This document shows, piece after piece, positions 1 to 6,327 of a stretch of 6,631 nucleotides of DNA. Every line of letters begins with the position of its first letter. Positions within the stretch are counted from its first letter, which is position 1. The notes beneath the pieces are model-generated. The model saw only the letters and a list, made by a program, of their open reading frames with translations, had not been told where the DNA came from and did no database searches. Where the stretch lies: the NCBI RefSeq assembly GCF_946221515.1, contig NZ_CAMJVK010000049.1:1-6631 (forward strand), in the 5' to 3' direction. This DNA comes from an uncultured Fenollaria sp. (lineage in GTDB: Bacteria > Bacillota > Clostridia > Tissierellales > Peptoniphilaceae). Position numbers and translations under genes: made by a program.

Positions 1-10
1 ATGTATAGTT

Positions 11-658
11 ATGAGAAAAGTATTAAATAAAAAAGAAGTAAATACAGTTTTGGACATACTGCGTCAGGATTATCCTGACGCAGGTCCTGAGCTGCACTTT
101 AGAAATGAATTTGAGCTTTTGATAGCAACGATATTATCAGCTCAAACTACAGATAAGCAAGTCAATAAGGTTACTGACGTGATGTTTAAAATCATGCCGG
201 AGCCTGTAGATTACATAGAAAGACCGCTTTCTGAAATAGAGGACATGGTCAAATCTATAGGCTTTTTCAGAAATAAGGCAAAAAACATACAAAAGACTTG
301 CGATATATTAGTACATAAATACGATAGCCAAGTACCAAGCAGCTTTGAAGAGCTAATTGAATTACCAGGGGTCGGTAGAAAGACTGCAAATGTTGTCTTA
401 GCTAATGCTTTTGGTGAACAGAGGATAGCTGTTGATACTCATGTTTTTAGAGTGTCAAACAGAATCGGTTTAGTAAATGAAGACAATGTCTTAGATACCG
501 AAAAGGCGCTTATGAAAAAGCTGCCAAAGGACACTTGGTCACTAGCACATCACCTCTTAATCTTTCATGGAAGAAGAGTGTGTAAGGCGCAAAGACCACT
601 ATGTGAACTTTGTAATTTAAGTGATATTTGTTTATACAGAAAGGGAATTGATAAATGA
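11..658 (+). CDS. nth: Endonuclease III (DNA glycosylase / AP lyase)
   Basis: This is a base-excision-repair enzyme that removes oxidised pyrimidines and cleaves the resulting abasic site. The 215-residue length is typical of the family. The helix-hairpin-helix LPGVGRKTANVV lies at residues 118-129 and carries the catalytic lysine K124. The catalytic aspartate is D142 in VDTHVFRVSNR. The C-terminal [4Fe-4S] ligands follow the C-x6-C-x2-C-x5-C pattern at C191, C198, C201 and C207. The N-terminal part, including LSAQTTD near residue 42, also matches the family. The ATG at position 11 gives a sensible N terminus, but only ten bases precede it. No ribosome site can be seen and the frame is open to the window edge, so a start further upstream is not excluded. 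The stop overlaps the next start as ATGA, which implies translational coupling. Codons 17-25 carry a strong inverted repeat, listed separately. Confidence 0.96.
   Translation: MRKVLNKKEVNTVLDILRQDYPDAGPELHFRNEFELLIATILSAQTTDKQVNKVTDVMFKIMPEPVDYIERPLSEIEDMVKSIGFFRNKAKNIQKTCDILVHKYDSQVPSSFEELIELPGVGRKTANVVLANAFGEQRIAVDTHVFRVSNRIGLVNEDNVLDTEKALMKKLPKDTWSLAHHLLIFHGRRVCKAQRPLCELCNLSDICLYRKGIDK
59..83. repeat. Perfect 11-bp inverted repeat inside nth
   Basis: The arms CTGCGTCAGGA (59-69) and TCCTGACGCAG (73-83) are exact reverse complements around a TTA loop. In RNA this would be a strong hairpin, clearly richer in G+C than its surroundings. It falls in codons 17-25 of nth and includes a CGT arginine codon in a gene that otherwise uses AGA. 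No T-run follows, so it does not look like an intrinsic terminator. The encoded residues (LRQDYPDAG) align with ordinary endonuclease III sequence, so it is not an inserted peptide. Its function is unknown and it may be fortuitous. Confidence 0.8.
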
Positions 659-2076
659 AAAAAGGATTAGCAATATTTATAGTACTAATATTAATTTTAG
701 GCGGAGGGTACTTTGGCTACACAAAGTATAGTGAAGGAAAAAGAATTGAAGCTATGGAAGAAGCTCTTAAAGGAGACGATATTTATACGGGTATTACTAT
801 AGATGGTATAGATGTTGGCGGATTATCTAAAGAAGAAGCTAAGGATAAGATACTTACCGCAAAAGCTGATGAGTTAGAAGGTAAAAATATCAATATTAAT
901 GTAGAAGATAAGAATTATACATTTGAGCTAAAAAATTCAGATCATAAGATGGACATAGATAAGGCTATAAACGAAGCTTACGAATATGCTAGAGAGGGCG
1001 AACTAGAAGAAAGATACAATAAGTTAGAGGCTATTAAAGAAAATCCATTAAACGTAGTCATAGATAAAGAGATTGATTACTCACATGTAGATGATTTTGT
1101 AGCTAAAATTGCAAGTGAAATCGATACAGAAGCAGTAAACGCGGAATTTAGCGTAAACAACGGCAAAATTACATCTACTGAGAGTAAAGATGGTAAAAAA
1201 TTAGATAGAGAAAAACTTAAAAACGATATCTTAGATGCTATTAATAATAACACTGAAACAATTACAGCAAGTGTAGAAACTATGGAACCAGAAAAGAAAC
1301 ATTCTGACCTTGAAAGAATAAACGGACTTATAGGTTCATTCACAACAGATATAAGCACTAGTTCAAACGAAAGAAAGACAAATATCAGAGTATCATCAAA
1401 CTCTGTTTCTAAAAAATTATTGCTTCCTGGAGAATCTTTTAACTTTAATAATGCCATAGGAGATATAACAGCGGCAAATGGATATAAAAACGCTCACGTC
1501 TTAAAGGGTGGAGAGTATGAAAATGGTTTAGGAGGAGGCATGTGCCAAACTTCAACTACGCTTTATAATGCACTTGTTAGAGCGGGAGTTAAAATACTTG
1601 AAAGACACCCTCACTCAAGAGCTGCAAACTATGTGCCAAAAGGACAAGACTGCGCAGTTTGGAAAGGATCTAAAAATCTAAGATTTCAAAATTCTTATGA
1701 TTTTCCTATATATATAGACTCAAGCGTTACAAATAACAAAGTAACATTTTATGTTTATGGCGATAAAACAAAGAAAGATTACGATATAAGCTTTAAATCA
1801 GAGATAGTTGAAGTAATCAAATCACAGGCTATTGAGAAAGAAGATCCAAACCTAAAAGCTGGCGAAAGAGTTGTTGACGTAAAAGGATACGATGGCTATA
1901 GAGTTGTAACAAACAAGATTGTTACAAAAGATGGAAAAGTAATTTCGAATAAACAGTTTACAAAGGACTATTATCCAAAGAGAGATACTATAGTTAGGGT
2001 TTCTACTAAAACCGCTGGAGAGGAAGATCCTAGTGGAGATGCTTCAAATAGTGACGATGCGGTGATGCTACCATGA
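655..2076 (+). CDS. Membrane-anchored VanW family protein with G5 domain
   Basis: The product is a probable cell-surface protein of 473 residues. Residues 4-24 are a hydrophobic segment after a short MKK start. No lipobox cysteine follows, so it reads as an uncleaved signal anchor with the rest outside the membrane. Residues about 45-215 resemble the peptidoglycan-binding-4 type region usually found before VanW (it starts ITIDGIDVGGLSKEEA). The VanW domain spans about 228-365 and includes LLPGESFNFN, the hallmark GGGMCQTSTTLYNAL (293-307) and ERHPHSR (316-322). Residues about 376-452 look like a G5 domain, and an acidic, Ser/Asp-rich tail ends the protein. VanW occurs in some vancomycin-resistance clusters, but its biochemical role is not settled. 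No van genes are present here, so resistance should not be inferred. A cell-wall role is an inference from the domains. AAGGGA at 641-646 is a plausible ribosome site within the end of nth. Confidence 0.9.
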   Translation: MKKGLAIFIVLILILGGGYFGYTKYSEGKRIEAMEEALKGDDIYTGITIDGIDVGGLSKEEAKDKILTAKADELEGKNININVEDKNYTFELKNSDHKMDIDKAINEAYEYAREGELEERYNKLEAIKENPLNVVIDKEIDYSHVDDFVAKIASEIDTEAVNAEFSVNNGKITSTESKDGKKLDREKLKNDILDAINNNTETITASVETMEPEKKHSDLERINGLIGSFTTDISTSSNERKTNIRVSSNSVSKKLLLPGESFNFNNAIGDITAANGYKNAHVLKGGEYENGLGGGMCQTSTTLYNALVRAGVKILERHPHSRAANYVPKGQDCAVWKGSKNLRFQNSYDFPIYIDSSVTNNKVTFYVYGDKTKKDYDISFKSEIVEVIKSQAIEKEDPNLKAGERVVDVKGYDGYRVVTNKIVTKDGKVISNKQFTKDYYPKRDTIVRVSTKTAGEEDPSGDASNSDDAVMLP

Positions 2077-2891
2077 TAGATATAAAAGTACTTGCTTTTG
2101 ATATGGATGGAACTTTACTAAATAGCGAGAAAATGGTAAGCAGAGGAACTTCGCTAGAGCTTGAAAGATTAAGTGAAAGCGGCGTTGAGATAGTTCTATC
2201 AAGCGGTAGACTTCATAAGTCAATCGAAGCATATGCAAAGATACTGCCATTTAAAACATCTATAGTAGCGACAAATGGCAGCGTTGTTACTGACAGTGAA
2301 GGCAGAAGAGTCTATGAGAAACCCATCGACACAGATGCATTTATAAAAGTAGTGAATCTACTTTATGATTACAAGATGAATTTCCATTTTTATGGAGTAA
2401 ATGAGTTCTATAGACTTAAAGGAACTACATCCTTAAACACTTATTCAAGAGTTCCTAAAAATATTAAAGATACTATTGACATAATTGAATACAATAACAT
2501 AGGAGAGCTTAGAGATTCATGTGAAAGTAATTCTTATTTCAAGGTTTTATTAGTAGAAGAGGATGAAAATTATCTTGAAGAAATAAGAAGCGAGTTAAAG
2601 AAGATAGATGGCGTTAAAATATCGAGCTCTTGGTCTAATAATATTGAGATTGTTCCAGATGGGGTAAATAAAGCCAAATCACTTAAGTATTTATGCAAGA
2701 ACTTAGGATTAAGTTTAGATAATTTGATGTCTTTTGGGGACAATAATAACGATATAGAGATGATTGAAGAATCAAAAGTCGGCGTTGCTATGAGCAATGC
2801 AACAAACGAATTAAAGCAAAAAGCTGATTTCATAACTAATTATGATAATAATCACGACGGAATTATGAAATTTTTGAAACAATATTTTTAG
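2073..2891 (+). CDS. Cof-type HAD-IIB family hydrolase (phosphatase)
   Basis: This is a cytosolic Mg-dependent phosphatase of the haloacid dehalogenase superfamily, 272 residues, the usual size for the Cof/YidA subgroup. Motif I is FDMDGTLLNS, with nucleophile D10 and acid/base D12. Motif II is VLSSGR (residues 41-46). K200 fits motif III. Motif IV is SFGDNNNDIEMI (220-231), with metal-binding acidic residues at D223 and D227. The C-terminal stretch from VGVAMSNATNELKQKADFIT to the NHDGI sequence is a family signature. The long middle part (about 85-190) is the C2-type cap that sets substrate choice. Relatives act on sugar phosphates, phosphoramides or flavin precursors, so the substrate cannot be read from sequence. 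The ATG overlaps the VanW stop (ATGA), and GGTGATG at 2061-2067 can serve as the ribosome site. Confidence 0.94.
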   Translation: MIDIKVLAFDMDGTLLNSEKMVSRGTSLELERLSESGVEIVLSSGRLHKSIEAYAKILPFKTSIVATNGSVVTDSEGRRVYEKPIDTDAFIKVVNLLYDYKMNFHFYGVNEFYRLKGTTSLNTYSRVPKNIKDTIDIIEYNNIGELRDSCESNSYFKVLLVEEDENYLEEIRSELKKIDGVKISSSWSNNIEIVPDGVNKAKSLKYLCKNLGLSLDNLMSFGDNNNDIEMIEESKVGVAMSNATNELKQKADFITNYDNNHDGIMKFLKQYF

Positions 2892-2895
2892 GAGG
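2890..2895 (+). promoter_or_regulatory. Ribosome binding site of trmL overlapping the HAD stop
   Basis: AGGAGG begins inside the TAG stop of the HAD gene and sits five bases before the ATG at 2901. The strong site fixes the trmL start. Its overlap with the stop suggests that ribosomes ending the HAD gene can reinitiate. Confidence 0.85.
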
Positions 2896-2900
2896 AGCTC

Positions 2901-3368
2901 ATGGCGATAAACATAGTTTTACATGAACCAGAGATACCACACAATACTGGGGCCATAGCGAGAACTTGTGTACTCACTAATTCTAGACTTCACTTGATTA
3001 AACCTTTCGGTTTTGATTTAAGTGATAAATACCTTAAAAGAGCGGGGCTTGATTATTGGAAGTATCTAGATCTTACAATCTACGAAAACCTGGATGATTT
3101 TTTTGAAAAGAATAAAGATGTAAATTTTTATCTAGCAACAACAAAGACTAAAAACATTTATTCTGATGTTAAATTTAAAGATGGCGATTTTATATTTTTC
3201 GGAAAAGAAACAGCGGGCTTGCCAGAAGACTTAATTAATAAATACAGTGACAGAGCAATAAGGATACCAATGATTAAAGATTTAAAAAGATCACTAAACC
3301 TAGCAAACTCTTGTACGGTAATTTTATATGAAGCTCTTAGGCAATTAGATTTTATGGAACTTATATAG
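2901..3368 (+). CDS. trmL: tRNA (cytidine/uridine-34 2'-O)-methyltransferase TrmL
   Basis: This is a SPOUT-superfamily methyltransferase that uses S-adenosylmethionine to methylate the ribose of the wobble base in certain leucine tRNAs. At 155 residues it is a minimal SPOUT domain without an extra RNA-binding domain, as TrmL is. Motif 1 is PEIPHNTGAIARTC (10-23), with N15 and R21 as the conserved residues. Motif 2 is FFGKETAGLPEDLI (99-112). Motif 3 is SLNLANSCTVILYEALRQ (131-148). Motifs 2 and 3 form the trefoil-knot cofactor site, and the enzyme would act as a dimer. The KPFGF segment near residue 34 and the RAGLDYW segment near residue 47 are also typical of TrmL rather than of longer TrmH-like enzymes. 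It sits nine bases after the HAD gene in the same presumed operon. Confidence 0.95.
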   Translation: MAINIVLHEPEIPHNTGAIARTCVLTNSRLHLIKPFGFDLSDKYLKRAGLDYWKYLDLTIYENLDDFFEKNKDVNFYLATTKTKNIYSDVKFKDGDFIFFGKETAGLPEDLINKYSDRAIRIPMIKDLKRSLNLANSCTVILYEALRQLDFMELI

Positions 3369-3376
3369 GTGATTTT

Positions 3377-4978
3377 ATGGATTATGCATTAGGACTTATG
3401 GGCGGCCTAGGTTTATTCCTATACGGAATGAGCCTTATGGGGGATGGACTTCAAAAGGCGGCAGGAAGCAAATTAAAAAATATAATTGGGGCGTTAACTA
3501 AAAACACCTTTATGGGTATATTAGTTGGTACAGTAGTAACTATGACTATACAAAGCTCATCAGCAACTACGGTTATGGTTGTCGGCTTTGTAAACGCTGG
3601 TTTAATGAACCTATATCAAGCAGTTGGAATAATATTCGGTGCAAACATAGGTACAACAATTACTGGTCAAATGCTTGCTTTAGATATATCAAGATATGCA
3701 CCTATAGCAATATTTATAGGCGTGCTTCTTTTCATGCTTGGCAAAAAGAAAAAAATTAAGAGCTATGCAGAAATTATTTTAGGTATAGGAATAATTTTCT
3801 TTGGTATGGCAGCAATGGGAGAAGCAATGAGGCCATTGGGAGAAAGTACTGCATATGCAAATTTGATGGCGAAACTTACTAATCCTTGGCTAGGAATGTT
3901 AGTAGGTATTGTTATGACAACTATACTGCAATCATCATCAGCAGCTCAAGCGATTATACTAGCTTTAGCATCACAAAATATTATTAATATGCACATAGCT
4001 TTTCCAATATTATTTGGTCAAAACATAGGCACAACAACAACAGCACTTATTTCGAGTATTGGAGCTAGCAGAACAGCTAAACAAGCAGCTTTTATTCATT
4101 TTATTTTTAATGTCTTTGGCTCATTACTATTTATGCTTTTATTAAAGAACCCTATTGAAGCTTATGTTGTTAATAACTTTAGTCAAACAACAACACAAAT
4201 CGCCATGGCGCATACTTTCTTCAACGTTATTAACGTTTTATGGATGATGCCATTTGCAAAAGTACTTGTTAAATTAGCTCAAAAGCTAATACCAGAAGGC
4301 GACGATAAATCTGATAAGCACGCAATACATCTAGACTATCGTATACTTACTACACCAGCCTTAGCAATAGAAACAGTTATGGATGAATTAACAAGAATGA
4401 ACGATTTAGTTCTTCAAAATATTGATGATTCAAGAGATTTATTGATTAATAAAAAGAGCGAACTAATGGACGTTATTTACGATAGAGAAGAGCTTATTAA
4501 TAGTCTGCAAAAAGAAATTATAGATTATTTAGTAAAGGTATCAACGTCAGGACTTTCTAAAGAACAGCACGAAACGGTCGACGATTTATTCTTTATTGTA
4601 AATGATATAGAGAGAGCTGGAGACCATGTTAAGAACATTACTCAGCTAAGCGAAGAAAAAACTAACATGGACATACATTTTACACAAGAAGGCAAGAACG
4701 AATTAAATGAAATTTATGATTTAACATATAAAGTATTTACTATGACTATGGATGCTTATAGATCTATGTCAGAGGAAAAAGCATATGACATAGTTAATAC
4801 TGAAAAAGAAATAGATATTTGCGAAGAAGCATTTAGAGAAAAACATTTTAGAAGACTGATGACAAACGAATGTGAAGAAGAGCAAGGCATCATCTTCCTA
4901 GATACAATATCAAATTTAGAAAGAATAGGAGACCACGCTGACAATATCGCAGGATATATATTAAAACATTTTGAATAA
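3377..4978 (+). CDS. Na+/phosphate cotransporter family protein with PhoU-like domain
   Basis: This is an integral membrane protein of 533 residues, a bacterial NptA/YjbB-like member of the Na/Pi cotransporter (SLC34-related) family. About eight to nine hydrophobic segments fill residues 1-300. The transport core is an internal repeat. QSSSATT (59-65) and QSSSAAQ (185-191) are the paired QSSS motifs, each followed by a matching GANIGTT (88-94) or GQNIGTT (214-220). The cytoplasmic C-terminal half (about 325-533) is helical and PhoU-like, with two repeats marked by ERAGDH (412-417) and ERIGDH (515-520). This acidic type of motif binds metal in PhoU proteins. The PhoU-like part probably senses or limits phosphate flux, an inference from the family. 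Direction of transport and true substrate are unproven. The ribosome site AGGTGAT (3367-3373) overlaps the trmL stop at short spacing. This is the last gene before the glycine riboswitch. Confidence 0.93.
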   Translation: MDYALGLMGGLGLFLYGMSLMGDGLQKAAGSKLKNIIGALTKNTFMGILVGTVVTMTIQSSSATTVMVVGFVNAGLMNLYQAVGIIFGANIGTTITGQMLALDISRYAPIAIFIGVLLFMLGKKKKIKSYAEIILGIGIIFFGMAAMGEAMRPLGESTAYANLMAKLTNPWLGMLVGIVMTTILQSSSAAQAIILALASQNIINMHIAFPILFGQNIGTTTTALISSIGASRTAKQAAFIHFIFNVFGSLLFMLLLKNPIEAYVVNNFSQTTTQIAMAHTFFNVINVLWMMPFAKVLVKLAQKLIPEGDDKSDKHAIHLDYRILTTPALAIETVMDELTRMNDLVLQNIDDSRDLLINKKSELMDVIYDREELINSLQKEIIDYLVKVSTSGLSKEQHETVDDLFFIVNDIERAGDHVKNITQLSEEKTNMDIHFTQEGKNELNEIYDLTYKVFTMTMDAYRSMSEEKAYDIVNTEKEIDICEEAFREKHFRRLMTNECEEEQGIIFLDTISNLERIGDHADNIAGYILKHFE

Positions 4979-5040
4979 TTAAGTCATTTTCTTCATAAAT
5001 TGTTTTAATTCAGATATAAAAAATTAAAATATAGAAATGC

Positions 5041-5069
5041 TTGTAAAATTATACTAATTGTGGTATAAT
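5041..5069 (+). promoter_or_regulatory. Sigma-A-type promoter for the riboswitch-trxB transcript
   Basis: TTGTAA at 5041-5046 matches four of six bases of the -35 consensus. A 17-base spacer leads to a perfect TATAAT at 5064-5069. TG at 5061-5062 gives an extended -10. Transcription would start around 5076-5078, just before the riboswitch leader. The preceding 4979-5040 is AT-rich. Apart from a weak AATTAA/TTAATT repeat I see no gene and no convincing terminator for the upstream operon in it. Confidence 0.82.
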
Positions 5070-5095
5070 ATAATTAGTAAAGAACTGGACGACAG

Positions 5096-5180
5096 ATGCG
5101 GGAGAGAACATATGTCACCGAAGGGTAAAGAATTTGAGCTCACTACTTAAATTCAAAAGTCTCAGGTAAAAGAACCGCAT
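5096..5180 (+). ncRNA. Glycine riboswitch aptamer 1
   Basis: P1 is ATGCGG (5096-5101) with CCGCAT (5175-5180), six perfect pairs. P2 pairs GAGA (5102-5105) with TCTC (5160-5163). A P3-type hairpin pairs 5130-5138 with 5146-5154 (nine pairs, one G.U) around a seven-base loop. The core ACCGAAGGG (5118-5126) and CTCAGGTAAAAGAACCG (5161-5177) are close to consensus. The usual GCAA-like bases after the CCGAAGG segment read TAAAG instead. Confidence 0.88.
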
Positions 5181-5190
5181 TTTGACAGTA

Positions 5191-5257
5191 CTCTGGAAAG
5201 CTTATAGCACCGATGGAGCAATCTTGTTTAAGAGAATCTCACAGGTTATAGACAGAG
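5191..5257 (+). ncRNA. Glycine riboswitch aptamer 2 (diverged core)
   Basis: P1 pairs CTCTG (5191-5195) with CAGAG (5253-5257). The P3 arm contains the family's CTTGTTTAAG (5223-5232), with TCTT and AAGA closing the loop. Departures from the pattern I recall for second aptamers are: CCGATGG where CCGAAGG is usual; an A.C mismatch in P2 (A5198 with C5238); and AGGTTATAGA in the normally A-rich strand before P1, with an extra base or two. Its P1 3' strand is shared with the terminator stem, so this aptamer is the one coupled to the expression platform. Confidence 0.85.
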
Positions 5258-5290
5258 AACAAGAGTGGCTTGTTTTCTGTTTTTTATTTT
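5252..5290 (+). terminator. Riboswitch-controlled intrinsic terminator
   Basis: ACAGAGAACAAG (5252-5263) pairs with CTTGTTTTCTGT (5269-5280): twelve pairs, one of them G.U, around an AGTGG loop. TTTTTATTTT follows at 5281-5290. Bases 5253-5257 of the 5' arm also form the 3' strand of P1 in aptamer 2, so the two structures exclude each other. Ligand-bound aptamer should free the transcript to continue into trxB. In the ON state the 3' arm could instead form a weak five-pair hairpin (TCTGT 5276-5280 with ACAGA 5291-5295). Confidence 0.92.
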
Positions 5291-5324
5291 ACAGACAATT
5301 TTGTTAATAAACAATATGTAGTAT

Positions 5325-5331
5325 AAGGAGG
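5325..5331 (+). promoter_or_regulatory. Ribosome binding site of trxB
   Basis: AAGGAGG lies ten bases before the ATG at 5342. It is a near-perfect match to the 16S rRNA tail and lies beyond the terminator, outside the switching helices. Control is therefore more likely at transcription than at ribosome access. Confidence 0.85.
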
Positions 5332-5341
5332 TATATCATTA

Positions 5342-6283
5342 ATGTATGATGTAATTATTATTGGAGGAGGCCCTGCAGGACTAGCAGCTGGCTTATACGC
5401 TTCAAGAGCAAGACTTAAAACTCTTATCCTAGAAAAGGAAAAAGCTGGTGGACAAATAGTTATAACTGACGAAGTTGCTAACTATCCTGGTTCTGTTGAA
5501 GAAGCTTCAGGTCCAAGCCTAATTAAGAGAATGAAAGATCAAGTAGACAGCTTTGGAGCTGAATTCGTTTTAGATACTGTTGAAAAACTAGAACTAAACG
5601 ATAAAGTTAAAAAAGTTGTTTGCAAAGACAAAACTTATGAAGGCAAGACTGTTATTGTTGCTACAGGCGCTACACCAAGAAAGATTGGTTGCCCAGGCGA
5701 AGTTGAATTTACAGGTAGAGGCGTAAGCTATTGTGCAACTTGCGATGCTAACTTCTTTGAAGACATGGAAGTTTATGTAGTAGGTGGTGGAGACTCAGCT
5801 TTCGAAGAAGCTATGTACTTATCTAAATTTGCTAGAAAGGTTACACTTGTTTACAGAAAAGGTAAAGAAGAAGCAAGAGCAGCTGAAAGTATTAAAGAAA
5901 AGGCATACAAGAATCCAAAACTTGACTACATCTGGAACGCTAACGTTGTAGAAGTAAAAGGTGACGGAATCTTAACAAGCATAGTTCTTGAAGATACTAA
6001 GACAAAAGAACAACGCGAAATATTTGCTGACGAAAACGACGGAACATTTGGTCTATTCGTATTCGTAGGATATATTCCAAAGAACGATATTGTTGAAGGC
6101 ATCCTAGATATGGAAGGTGGCTACATCGTTACTGATGAAAACATGCACACAAATATCCCTGGAGTATTTGCAGCTGGAGACAACAGAAAGAAAGAATTAA
6201 GACAAGTTGTTACAGCAACTGCAGATGGAGCTATCGCAGCTACACAAGCAGAAAAATATATTAACGAAAACTTTGCAGACTAA
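5342..6283 (+). CDS. trxB: Thioredoxin reductase, glycine-reductase-associated type
   Basis: This is a low-molecular-weight FAD-dependent thioredoxin reductase of 313 residues, normal length. The N-terminal FAD fold starts with IIIGGGPAGLAAGLYASRA (5-23). The redox-active disulfide is CATC (C131, C134). The second nucleotide fold has VVGGGDSAFEEAMYLSKFA (146-164). The C-terminal FAD signature is GVFAAGDNRKKELRQVVTATADGA, beginning at residue 274. The HRRxxxR motif that normally binds the 2'-phosphate of NADPH reads YRKGKEEAR (171-179), so the electron donor is less certain than usual. In grd operons this enzyme recharges the thioredoxin that re-reduces glycine reductase. The thioredoxin gene follows 44 bases later, which supports that role. 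A glycine riboswitch controls the transcript. TAA is followed in frame by TAG, a tandem stop. No in-frame UGA is present, so this is not a selenoprotein. Confidence 0.95.
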   Translation: MYDVIIIGGGPAGLAAGLYASRARLKTLILEKEKAGGQIVITDEVANYPGSVEEASGPSLIKRMKDQVDSFGAEFVLDTVEKLELNDKVKKVVCKDKTYEGKTVIVATGATPRKIGCPGEVEFTGRGVSYCATCDANFFEDMEVYVVGGGDSAFEEAMYLSKFARKVTLVYRKGKEEARAAESIKEKAYKNPKLDYIWNANVVEVKGDGILTSIVLEDTKTKEQREIFADENDGTFGLFVFVGYIPKNDIVEGILDMEGGYIVTDENMHTNIPGVFAAGDNRKKELRQVVTATADGAIAATQAEKYINENFAD

Positions 6284-6313
6284 TAGTCTAAGTATATAAA
6301 GTAAAGAAATTTT

Positions 6314-6320
6314 AAGGAGG
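6314..6320 (+). promoter_or_regulatory. Ribosome binding site of the thioredoxin gene
   Basis: AAGGAGG stands seven bases before the ATG at 6328 and fixes the start of the truncated thioredoxin gene. The 44-base gap after trxB has no terminator or promoter that I can see, so the two genes should share a transcript. Confidence 0.85.
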
Positions 6321-6327
6321 AATCGTA

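Larger units (their letters stand above)
5084..5257 (+). promoter_or_regulatory. Tandem glycine riboswitch (two aptamers)
   Basis: Two glycine aptamers lie head to tail upstream of trxB. Recognisable core segments are GGGAGAG, CCGAAGGG and CTCAGGTAAAAG in the first, and CTCTGGAAAG, GCACCG, CTTGTTTAAG and GACAGAG in the second. The leader ACTG (5084-5087) pairs with CAGT (5186-5189) in the inter-aptamer linker, giving helix P0. Adjacent GA (5088-5089) and GA (5184-5185) can form the tandem sheared pairs of a kink-turn. This is the leader-linker architecture known for intact tandem glycine riboswitches. A terminator follows directly, so control is probably transcriptional and switched on by glycine. 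The gene context of trxB plus thioredoxin fits a glycine-induced reductive pathway. Confidence 0.93.

Noticed and set aside
1..30. Short frame ATG TAT AGT ... TAA at the very start, and a TAG at 6-8 in another frame
   Set aside because: Either could be the end of an upstream gene, but there is too little sequence to support a coding call, and the nine-codon frame overlaps nth.
655..2076. VanW as evidence for vancomycin resistance
   Set aside because: VanW-domain proteins are common in clostridia without van clusters, and no vanH, vanA/B, vanX, vanR or vanS gene is in the window.
1077..2833. Open frames on the minus strand within the VanW and HAD genes
   Set aside because: They lie opposite well-supported genes, show no recognisable domain or ribosome site, and have compositions expected from antisense shadow frames.
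4223..4237. Palindrome AACGTTA-T-TAACGTT inside the transporter gene
   Set aside because: The one-base spacer cannot form an RNA hairpin. It encodes normal protein sequence and is plausible by chance in AT-rich DNA.
4756..4944. Minus-strand open frame of 62 codons inside the transporter gene
   Set aside because: It lies opposite the conserved PhoU-like domain and has no independent support.
4977..5010. Possible terminator after the transporter gene (AATTAA ... TTAATT)
   Set aside because: The stem is six A/T pairs with a 22-base loop and no useful T-run, which is too weak to call.
5301..5314. Small inverted repeat TTGTT/AACAA between the terminator and the trxB ribosome site
   Set aside because: It has five pairs, mostly A/T, with no family precedent. 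It is unlikely to be a second control element.
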